Shown here: one piece after another, positions 57,771 through 64,000 of the stretch
Layout of the letters: each line of letters starts with the position of its first letter
Numbering within the stretch: the first letter of the stretch is position 1
Assembly (NCBI RefSeq): GCF_036906915.1
Contig: NZ_JBAKHX010000012.1
Coordinates: forward strand, 80,383-144,382
DNA from: Phytohabitans sp036906915
GTDB lineage: Bacteria > Actinomycetota > Actinomycetes > Mycobacteriales > Micromonosporaceae
DNA: 64,000 nucleotides
Direction: 5' to 3'
Notes under the pieces: model-generated
Database searches by the model: none
Told to the model about the DNA's origin: nothing
Seen by the model: only the letters and a program-made list of their open reading frames with translations
Program-made: the position numbers and the translations under genes

Positions 57771-58481
57771 ATGACACCCACGTCCCCCACTCTCACCCCG
57801 ATGGCGCGCCGGCTCACCCGGTATGGCCTGGTCGTCGGCGGCCTCGCCGTCGCCCTCGCCGTCTCCGCCACGCCCGCGCTCGCCGCGTCCTCCACCACCG
57901 TCACGCCGGCCGGGCACGGCTTCAGCGCCGCCCTGGCATCCGGCACGACGGCGGACTTCGTGGTCGGCGCGGTCAGCGTCACCTGCAACACGTCGACGAC
58001 GGCCGGCACCGTGCCGGCCGAGCCCGACAACGCGAGCCCGGACGGCGCGGTCGCGTCGGTCGTCGCAGCGCCAGCCTTCAACAACGACGGCGGCGCGTGC
58101 CCGACGAGCGTCTTCCTCACCACCGCGACCACCACCACGAACAGCGACAACGGCGACTGGACGATCGCGCTCCAGTACGACCCGGCCGGATCGACGGGCA
58201 CCATGACGATCCCGGCCGGCGGCGTGGTCACCGAGATCTCCGGCCTCGCCTCGTGCACCGTGACCGTCGCACCGGACGGTCCGGCGACGGTCACCGGCCC
58301 GTGGACCGACGGCTCCGGCGGCTCGGCTTCCGTGCTCGACTTCTCGGCCGGCGTCGACGTGCCGATCGTGGTGACCGGCGGCTTCGGCTGCCCGACCGCC
58401 GCGACCAGCGCCACGTTCAGCGCCACCTACGAGATCACCGACACCACGGACCCGGCGTCGTCCATCACTGTGACCGCCTGA
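57771..58481 (+). CDS. secreted beta-rich protein of unknown function
   Basis: The 236-residue protein has a Sec signal (hydrophobic 19-37, cleavage near ALA-AS). The mature part is rich in Thr, Ser, Ala and Gly, with four cysteines that could pair. I do not recognise a family; the composition resembles extracellular immunoglobulin-like or spore-surface proteins. It shares its upstream inverted repeat with the DUF6230 gene. ATG 57771 lies after GGGAG; longer frames upstream would include the repeat. Confidence 0.75.
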   Translation: MTPTSPTLTPMARRLTRYGLVVGGLAVALAVSATPALAASSTTVTPAGHGFSAALASGTTADFVVGAVSVTCNTSTTAGTVPAEPDNASPDGAVASVVAAPAFNNDGGACPTSVFLTTATTTTNSDNGDWTIALQYDPAGSTGTMTIPAGGVVTEISGLASCTVTVAPDGPATVTGPWTDGSGGSASVLDFSAGVDVPIVVTGGFGCPTAATSATFSATYEITDTTDPASSITVTA

Positions 58482-58495
58482 CCGGGGGTCCTGCG

Positions 58496-58528
58496 AAAGG
58501 GTGCCGGGCCGTTGGCCCGGCACCCTTT
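58496..58528. terminator. bidirectional terminator
   Basis: AAAGGGTGCCGGGCC pairs perfectly with its complement (15 bp) around a GTT loop. With A-run on one side and T-run on the other, it can serve both the secreted-protein gene (+) and the DUF4188 gene (-). Confidence 0.9.
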
Positions 58529-59043
58529 CATTTGTCGTAGAGCTGCTGCTCGGTCACCGGTGATGGTGTCCCGTCCTCGCCCTCGGCGAGGCGCAGGCGG
58601 CGGCGAGCCGAGAAGAGCGACTGGCGGGCGTCGGCCACCGGCGCGAACGCCGAGAAGCCGGTGGGCGGCATGTCGAGAAAGACCGACTCCATGCCGCCGC
58701 GGGCGAAGTACGTCTCGTGCCAGAACCCGGTGCCGCCCATGTCGTTCAGCAGGTCGCGCCACCACGCGGCGTGCGGATCGGTGCGCGCCCACTTCTCCAG
58801 CGAGTCGAAGTCACGCCAGTACTGGCGCATCCCCAGGTGTGGCGGGACCAGACCCCAGGTCACCATCTCGTGGCGGAGGAGCCCATCCGGCTTCGCCGCC
58901 GCCGACTTCTGGATCCGCGGCCCGTACCGGAACAACGTCAGGATGCCGCGCGGAGACCGCACGCGCATGCCCAGGTAGATCACCACGAGATCCGGGTACT
59001 GGCTCAGGTCGGCGGTCTGCCTGAGCGGTCGCCTGGGCGTCAT
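58528..59043 (-). CDS. DUF4188 (monooxygenase-like) protein
   Basis: The 171-residue protein has the DUF4188 pattern: DLVVIYLGMRVRSPRGILTL, QYWRDFDSLEKWART, then GFWHETYFARGGMESVF. The family is related to dimeric ferredoxin-fold haem or antibiotic monooxygenases, but the substrate is unknown. ATG 59043 overlaps the upstream membrane-protein stop by ATGA. Last gene of a three-gene operon headed by the GlxA-type regulator. Confidence 0.85.
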   Translation of the reverse strand: MTPRRPLRQTADLSQYPDLVVIYLGMRVRSPRGILTLFRYGPRIQKSAAAKPDGLLRHEMVTWGLVPPHLGMRQYWRDFDSLEKWARTDPHAAWWRDLLNDMGGTGFWHETYFARGGMESVFLDMPPTGFSAFAPVADARQSLFSARRRLRLAEGEDGTPSPVTEQQLYDK

Positions 59044-59609
59044 GCGCCGCCTCCCGCAGCCGCCACGACGAGCAGTGCCGTTCCGGTCACGAGGTCGACC
59101 ACCCCGCAGAACTCCGCGTACGTGCGGTGCACGACCTTGTTCACCCTGTAGTGATACGCGTCCCAGGCGCCGTGCGCAAGGAAACCGACGCCGGCCAGCG
59201 CGACAGCGGCCCGCGGCTCCACCGCCGCCGCCAGCGTCACCGCGCCGAAGCCCACCGTGCCGACCGTCTGCAGCGAGAACGTGCCGGAGTCGGCGTATCG
59301 CCGCCGCGTCACCGTCCACAGCCATGTCAACGCCAGCACGATCGCCATGGCCACACCCGGATGGACGCCCAGCGCGCCCCGGCCGTCCAGGACATGGAAG
59401 ACCGAGATCAGCGCGCTCATCACGACGAGCGCCAGCCACACCGACACGGGGCGGCCGATCGCGTACGCCATCAGGTAGATCGCCGCCATCATGGCGACCA
59501 GCGGGCCGAACAGCTCGGCATCCCGGTCGAGCAGGGCCAGTACCGCTATCCCGCCCACGGTCGAGACCAGTGCCAGGGCCGTCGGCCAGCGATTCTTCAA
59601 CGCCGTCAT
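59040..59609 (-). CDS. small polytopic membrane protein
   Basis: The 189-residue protein has about six hydrophobic segments and little soluble sequence. FLAHGAWDAYHYRVNKVVHRTYAEFCG near the C-terminus holds several His residues and looks conserved. I do not recognise the family. ATG 59609 overlaps the regulator stop by ATGA, and its own stop overlaps DUF4188 in the same way. Confidence 0.75.
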   Translation of the reverse strand: MTALKNRWPTALALVSTVGGIAVLALLDRDAELFGPLVAMMAAIYLMAYAIGRPVSVWLALVVMSALISVFHVLDGRGALGVHPGVAMAIVLALTWLWTVTRRRYADSGTFSLQTVGTVGFGAVTLAAAVEPRAAVALAGVGFLAHGAWDAYHYRVNKVVHRTYAEFCGVVDLVTGTALLVVAAAGGGA

Positions 59610-60652
59610 GCTGTCGATCGTGCGTGCGTGCCTGTCGCGGCACCGCCCCGCAGAGCGACTAGGTCCGGAATCCTGGTCTCCGCTGCGGGAATCCTGGCCT
59701 CGGCCTGCGCCCGGTACTTGGACGGCGGCACCGAGTAGTGGGTGAGGAACGCCTGACGCAGCGACTCGGTCGTGCCGAACCCGCACCGCCGCGCCACCGC
59801 CGACACCGGCAGCGCCGTCGACCGCAACAGGTGCGCGGCGGCCTCGGCGCGCGCCCGGCGCACGTACTGCGCGGGCGTCTCGTGCACATAGGTGAGGAAC
59901 AGCCGCGACAGGTGCCGCTCGCTGACTCCGGCCAGCCTGGCCAGCACCGGCGTGCTCAGGTCGTCACCGAGGTGGCTGATGATGTGGTTGCTGGTCCGGC
60001 GCACCACAAGGTCGTCGGACGAGTGCCGCGACACGAACATGCTCATCTGCGCCTGCGCACCCGGCCGCTGCAGGTATGCCACCACGCCCAGCGCTACACC
60101 ACGCGCCAGCGCCATCCCGTGATCTTCCTCGATGAACGACAGCGTCAGGTCGAGCGCGCTGGTGACCCCGCCCGAGGTGGCGATGTTGCCCTCGCGGATG
60201 TAGATCGGTTCGGGGTCGACCCGCACGTCGGGGTACTTGCGCGCGAGCTCCTCAGCGAACTGCCAGTGCGTCGTGGCGCGCCGGTTGGTCAGCAGGCCCG
60301 CCTCGGCCAGCACGGTCGCGCCCGTGCAGACCGACGCCACCCGGCGCGCCAGCGTCGCGAGCCGCCGGACATGGCCGACGAGCAGCTGGTTTTCCGCGGC
60401 CCGCGCGTGGCCGAGGCCGCCGCAGACCAGCAGCGTGTCGAGCGGCTCGTTGAACCGCTCGACCGCCGCCTGCGAATGCACCTGCAACGCCGAGTCACAC
60501 GTGATGGTGTTACCGCCCATGGTCGCGAACACCCAGCGATAGGGCGGGTTGGCACCGATGCGGTTGGCGATGGCCAAACTCGAGGTGATGCAACCGATGT
60601 CGAGCAGTTCCGTCCCGTCGTAGCCGACGACGAGGATCACTCGTTCGCGCAT
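59606..60652 (-). CDS. GlxA-type transcriptional regulator (DJ-1/PfpI plus AraC)
   Basis: The 348-residue protein has an N-terminal DJ-1/PfpI domain (1-175, with the nucleophile-elbow-like VASVCTGATVLAEAGLL) and a C-terminal AraC HTH pair (about 225-325, SERHLSRLFLTYVHETPAQYVRRAR). Such proteins activate or repress nearby genes in response to small molecules. It heads an overlapping operon with the membrane protein and DUF4188, which are its likely targets. Confidence 0.92.
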   Translation of the reverse strand: MRERVILVVGYDGTELLDIGCITSSLAIANRIGANPPYRWVFATMGGNTITCDSALQVHSQAAVERFNEPLDTLLVCGGLGHARAAENQLLVGHVRRLATLARRVASVCTGATVLAEAGLLTNRRATTHWQFAEELARKYPDVRVDPEPIYIREGNIATSGGVTSALDLTLSFIEEDHGMALARGVALGVVAYLQRPGAQAQMSMFVSRHSSDDLVVRRTSNHIISHLGDDLSTPVLARLAGVSERHLSRLFLTYVHETPAQYVRRARAEAAAHLLRSTALPVSAVARRCGFGTTESLRQAFLTHYSVPPSKYRAQAEARIPAAETRIPDLVALRGGAATGTHARSTA

Positions 60653-60667
60653 CCCCCCACGCTATCG

Positions 60668-62920
60668 CTACGTCACGTAGGCACGCAGGTGCTGACCGGT
60701 CAACGTGTCTGCCTCGACCAATCTGGACGGTGGACCGGTGAAGACCACCTCGCCGCCGTCGTGGCCGGCGCCGGGCCCCAGGTCGACGATCCAGTCAGCG
60801 TGTGCCATCACGGCCAGATGATGCTCGATGACGATGACCGAGTTACCCAGCTCGACCAGGCGGTCGAGCAGACCGAGCAACTGGTCGACGTCGGCCATGT
60901 GCAGGCCCGTCGTCGGCTCGTCCAGCACGTAAACCGCCGCGTCGCCCGCCATGTGGTTGGCCAGCTTGATGCGCTGCCGCTCGCCGCCCGAGAGGGTGTT
61001 GAGCGGCTGACCCAGCGTCAGGTAGCCCAACCCGACATCGGCGAGCCGGTCGAGGATGCGGCGCGGGGTGCCCGAGGCGAAGAAGTCGCGGGCCTCCTCA
61101 ATGGACATCGCGAGCACCTGGCTGATGTCCTTGCCGCGCAGCGTGTATGTGAGCACCTCGGGCGTGAACCGCCGGCCGTCGCACTCCTCGCACACGGTCG
61201 CCACGCCAGCCATCATCGCCAGGTCGGTGTAGATCAGCCCGATGCCCTTGCACTTGGCGCAGGCGCCCTCGGAGTTCGCGCTGAACAGGGCCGCCTTGAC
61301 GCCGTTGGCCTTGGCGAACGCGGTGCGCACCGGGTCGAGCAGCCCCGTGTAGGTCGCCGGATTCGACCGGCGGGAGCCGCGGATCGCCGACTGGTCGACC
61401 ACGACCACGCCGTCGCGCCCCGGCAGGTGACCGTGGATGAGTGAGCTCTTACCCGAGCCGGCCACCCCCGTGACCACGGTCAGCACGCCCAGCGGGATGT
61501 CGACGTCGACGCCCTTGAGGTTGTGCGAGCGGGCACCACGGATCTCCAGACGCCCCCTGGGCTCGCGCGGGTCCTTGCGCAGGCCGGCGCGGCGGTCCAG
61601 ATGGATGCCCGTCAGGGTGTCGGACCGGCGCAGACCGGCGACGTCGCCCGCGTACACGATGTGACCGCCCGCGGCGCCCGCGCGCGGGCCCAAGTCGACC
61701 ACGTGGTCGGCGATCGCGATGACGTCGGGCTTGTGCTCGACCACGAGCACCGTGTTGCCCTTGTCGCGCAGGCGCAGCAGCAGGTCGTTCATCCGCTGGA
61801 TGTCGTGCGGGTGCAGGCCGACGGTGGGCTCGTCGAAGACGTAGGTCACATCGCTCAGGCTGGAACCCAGGTGCCGCACCATCTTGACCCGCTGCGCCTC
61901 GCCGCCCGAGAGCGTGCCCGACTCGCGGTCGAGGCTCAGGTAACCGAGGCCGATCTCCACCAGTGACGACAGCGTCTGCCGCAGCGTTGCCAGCAGCGGG
62001 GCGAGCGCCGGCTCGTCGAGCGCCGCCACGAACTCGGCGAGGTCGCTGACCTGCATCGCCGAGCACTCGGCGATCGTGCGCCCCTGAACCGTCGCGGTGC
62101 GCGCCGCCTCGTTGAGCCGGCTGCCGCCACACTGGTCGCAGGCCGCGAACGTCACCGCCCGGTCGACGAACGCGCGGATGTGCGGCTGCGCCGACTCGCG
62201 GTCCTTGTCGATGAACAGCCGCTGCACCTTTGGCAGCAGTCCCTCATAGGTCGCGTTGAAGCCGGCCTGCTTGATCTTCGTGGGCGGCTTGCGCAGGAAG
62301 TCGAACCACTCCTGCTCGGTGTAGTCGCGCAGCGGCTTGTCGGGGTCGAGCAGGCCCGACTCGATGAACAGCCGCGTGTACCACGTATCGGGGCCGAAGT
62401 TGGGCACCGTGATGGCGCCCTGGCGCAGCGACCTGTCGCGGTCGACCAGCGCGTCGACGTCGATCGTCGACACCCTCCCCAGCCCCTCGCAGGCGGGGCA
62501 CATGCCCTCCGGGTTGTTGAACGAGAACGCGCTCGACGTGCCCACGTGCGGCGTCGAGAGCCGGCTGAAGACGATCCGCAACATCGCGTACGCGTCGGTG
62601 GCCGTGCCGACCGTCGATCGCGAGTTGGCGCCCATGCGCTCCTGGTCGACGATGATCGCGGCGCTCAGGTTGCGCAGCGAGTCGACGTCGGGCCGACCCA
62701 GGCTCGGCATGAACGACTGGACGAAGGCCGTATAGGTCTCGTTGATCAGCCGCTGCGACTCCGCGGCGATCGTGCCGAACACCAGCGACGACTTCCCGGA
62801 GCCCGAGACCCCGGTGAAGACCGTCAGCCGGCGTTTCGGTATGTCGACCGAGACGTCCTTGAGGTTGTTTTCGCGCGCACCGCGCACTTCGATGACATCG
62901 TGACTGTCCGCCTCCCACAC
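60668..62920 (-). CDS. UvrA-like ABC ATPase (UvrA2/DrrC type)
   Basis: The 750-residue soluble protein has two UvrA ATPase modules: Walker A GVSGSGKSS (near 32-40) and GVAGSGKSS (near 480), with signature LSGGE twice. Zinc-finger cysteines include CPACEGLG, CDQCGGSRL and the pair CAKC/CEEC. It is about 200 residues shorter than UvrA and lacks most of the UvrB-binding insertion, as in UvrA2/DrrC proteins linked to DNA-binding drug resistance (family knowledge). GTG 62920 is a choice among weak starts. It is divergent from the SRPBCC gene, with 46 bp between starts. Confidence 0.88.
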   Translation of the reverse strand: MWEADSHDVIEVRGARENNLKDVSVDIPKRRLTVFTGVSGSGKSSLVFGTIAAESQRLINETYTAFVQSFMPSLGRPDVDSLRNLSAAIIVDQERMGANSRSTVGTATDAYAMLRIVFSRLSTPHVGTSSAFSFNNPEGMCPACEGLGRVSTIDVDALVDRDRSLRQGAITVPNFGPDTWYTRLFIESGLLDPDKPLRDYTEQEWFDFLRKPPTKIKQAGFNATYEGLLPKVQRLFIDKDRESAQPHIRAFVDRAVTFAACDQCGGSRLNEAARTATVQGRTIAECSAMQVSDLAEFVAALDEPALAPLLATLRQTLSSLVEIGLGYLSLDRESGTLSGGEAQRVKMVRHLGSSLSDVTYVFDEPTVGLHPHDIQRMNDLLLRLRDKGNTVLVVEHKPDVIAIADHVVDLGPRAGAAGGHIVYAGDVAGLRRSDTLTGIHLDRRAGLRKDPREPRGRLEIRGARSHNLKGVDVDIPLGVLTVVTGVAGSGKSSLIHGHLPGRDGVVVVDQSAIRGSRRSNPATYTGLLDPVRTAFAKANGVKAALFSANSEGACAKCKGIGLIYTDLAMMAGVATVCEECDGRRFTPEVLTYTLRGKDISQVLAMSIEEARDFFASGTPRRILDRLADVGLGYLTLGQPLNTLSGGERQRIKLANHMAGDAAVYVLDEPTTGLHMADVDQLLGLLDRLVELGNSVIVIEHHLAVMAHADWIVDLGPGAGHDGGEVVFTGPPSRLVEADTLTGQHLRAYVT

Positions 62921-62966
62921 GCGGGCAATGATGACATCGGGGTACGACAAGTCTTGGAGGACGGCC

Positions 62967-63389
62967 GTGAGCAAGCGTCACACGCTGACCGGGCGGCTGC
63001 ACGTGGCCCTGCCGCCCGAGCAGGCGTTCCGGCTCTTCACCGCGCGCGGTGAAGAGGAGTGGGCGGCCGGGTGGCGACCCCACTTCCCGGTACCCACCGA
63101 CGACGACACCGCACCCGGCACGGTCTTCGTGACCGACCGGACGACCTGGGTCGTGCTCGACCGAACCGCTGGCCGGCACATCCGGTACGCCCGGGTCGTG
63201 CCGGGCATCAGCGCCGGCACGGTGGCGGTCACCCTGGAGGCGGCGCGGGGCGGCAGCGACGTGACGGTGACGTACGACCTGACGGCGCTGACCGACGCGG
63301 CGGGCCGCGACCTCGACGCCTTCGCCGCAAGCTACCCGGACTTCCTGAACTCCTGGCACCAGGCCATAACAACGGCCTTGACCCCATAG
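62967..63389 (+). CDS. SRPBCC family protein
   Basis: The 140-residue protein spans one SRPBCC fold: LHVALPPEQAFRLFTARGEEEWA at the start, the central strands RTTWVVLDRTAGRHIRYARV, and a C-terminal helix with FLNSWHQAI. The ligand is unknown. GTG 62967 is chosen because GGAGG lies six bases upstream; ATG 62928 would begin inside the divergent promoter region. No genes follow within the window. Confidence 0.82.
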   Translation: MSKRHTLTGRLHVALPPEQAFRLFTARGEEEWAAGWRPHFPVPTDDDTAPGTVFVTDRTTWVVLDRTAGRHIRYARVVPGISAGTVAVTLEAARGGSDVTVTYDLTALTDAAGRDLDAFAASYPDFLNSWHQAITTALTP

Positions 63390-63500
63390 CCGTCCCCCGC
63401 CGCCCCGTCCCGCCCGCCGCCCCCCGTCCCGCCCGCCGCGTCCGGGCGCCCCGCGCCGTGCCACGGCGGGCCGGCGCGGCCCGCCCGCCCTCTGCCCGTC

Positions 63501-63629
63501 GATCAAGGGCAAACGCACGTGGTTCGATCTCATTTCCACGTGCATTTGTCCTTGATCGATGCATTTGTCCTTGATCGATGCAATCGCCCTTGATCGGCTA
63601 CGGCCTTTGCCCGCCGTCGGCCCTTGATC
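63501..63629 (+). repeat. interspersed palindromic repeat, copy D, with extra half-sites
   Basis: The 57-bp core at 63501-63557 has left arm GATCAAGGGCAAACGCACG and a right arm with two changes. It is followed by CCTTGATC half-sites ending at 63575, 63595 and 63629. The first two lie 18 and 20 bp on, as if the arm were being added in steps. A GC-rich tract with two copies of CCCCGTCCCGCCCGCCGC-like sequence lies to the left (63395-63490), and CTCTGCCCGTC directly precedes the core. Confidence 0.94.
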
Positions 63630-63681
63630 TGTGCGACCTCCGGCGCGCCCGCATGGCACCGAGCGGCGGTCGCGCGATCGT

Positions 63682-63715
63682 GGCGATCCGCTGCCCGGAA
63701 GGGCAGCGGATCGCC
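63682..63715. repeat. perfect 15-bp hairpin between repeats D and E
   Basis: GGCGATCCGCTGCCC, GGAA, then its exact complement. It lies near the midpoint between copies D and E. It is 292 bp from the nearest stop codon, so it is unlikely to be a simple terminator. Confidence 0.9.
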
Positions 63716-63839
63716 GCAGTCTCGTCGCCCGCCGTACACAAACACCGCTCGACGGACGCCGTGGACCCTGTCGCCGGCCATCCCCGCCGAGCCCATGCCC
63801 GAAGCGCCGCCGCTGACGCGGCGTCCTCAAGGCTCCGCG

Positions 63840-63915
63840 GATCAAGGAGATTCTCGTCGATCAAGGGCGAATGCACGTGGATCGGAGATCAAAGCGCGTG
63901 CGTTTGCCCTTGATC
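63840..63915 (-). repeat. interspersed palindromic repeat, copy E (reverse)
   Basis: The 57-bp core is at 63859-63915, with the extra half-site GATCAAGG at 63840-63847. Polarity is opposite to copy D, so D and E face each other. To the right lies GACGGGCAGAGGGCGG and then a tandem tract of GGGCGGGCCGCCGGGG-like units to the window end. The left part of 63390-64000 shows no gene. Confidence 0.94.
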
Positions 63916-63924
63916 GACGGGCAG

Positions 63925-64000
63925 AGGGCGGGCCGCCGGCCCGCCGGGGGGCGGGCCGCCGGGGGGCGGGCCGCCGGGGCGCGGGCCGCCCGGGAGCGCG
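63925..64000. repeat. GC-rich minisatellite beside repeat E
   Basis: At least three head-to-tail units of about 17 bp (GGGCGGGCCGCCGGGG-like) run into the window edge. This is the same relative position as the GC tracts beside copies A, B, C and D. Confidence 0.8.

Noticed and set aside
63578..63913. 111-residue open frame between repeats D and E
   Set aside because: It consists largely of repeat sequence and a hairpin, with no ribosome site.

Overview
The window is very GC-rich, uses GTG and TTG starts freely, and carries actinobacterial families (DUF397, DUF6082, DUF6230, BldC-era style LuxR/ROK/IclR regulators, ECF sigma factors, MbtH-dependent NRPS, two GH42 enzymes). It reads as a chromosome segment of a filamentous actinomycete, probably Micromonosporaceae-like; this placement is inference and I cannot name a species. 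I see no rRNA, tRNA, CRISPR array, phage or insertion sequence.

Layout. 1-3034: end of a sugar ABC importer and a GH42 beta-galactosidase, in overlapping genes. 3037-6350: a universal stress protein, a membrane protein of unknown function and a sigma region 4-only protein flanked by two inverted copies of a 57-bp palindromic repeat. 6353-9688: an FtsX/MacB-type ABC system. 9844-25275: a plant-polysaccharide locus: secreted GH43 with ricin lectin, ROK regulator, a broken GH30-like gene, GH42, a complete sugar importer minus its ATPase, a GH51-DUF2264-BNR operon and two divergent paralogous IclR regulators. The enzyme set fits type II arabinogalactan breakdown. 25334-31537: arylamine N-acetyltransferase, a PemK/MazF-type toxin-antitoxin pair, a HesB-like protein, a Tat-exported animal-type haem peroxidase, a doubled receiver-HTH regulator and an ArsR/SRPBCC pair.

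31515-53236: a hydroxamate siderophore cluster. Divergent formyltransferase and ornithine N-monooxygenase genes share an intergenic region with two IdeR/DmdR-type iron boxes. The monooxygenase is translationally coupled to a four-module NRPS (A-MT-T-C-A-T-C-A-MT-T-C-A-T-E, 4822 residues), followed by MbtH. A DUF6082 and a DUF397 protein lie between these and two exporter half-transporters, whose promoter has its own iron box. The two half-transporters have complementary degenerate ATP sites, so they should work as a heterodimer. The NRPS has two N-methyltransferase domains, a terminal epimerase and no thioesterase.

53375-58481: a YciI/DGPF protein with an ECF42-type sigma factor, an ECF sigma/anti-sigma pair, and two exported-protein genes that share the same upstream inverted repeat. 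58528-63389: a GlxA-type regulator operon, a UvrA-like ATPase and an SRPBCC protein. 63390-64000: non-coding, with two more inverted copies of the palindromic repeat around a central hairpin.

Most notable: the interspersed 57-bp palindromic repeat family (five copies plus a remnant) next to GC-rich minisatellites; the NRPS architecture; and two probably leaderless promoters that share the same operator-like sequence upstream of the GH42 and GH51 genes.
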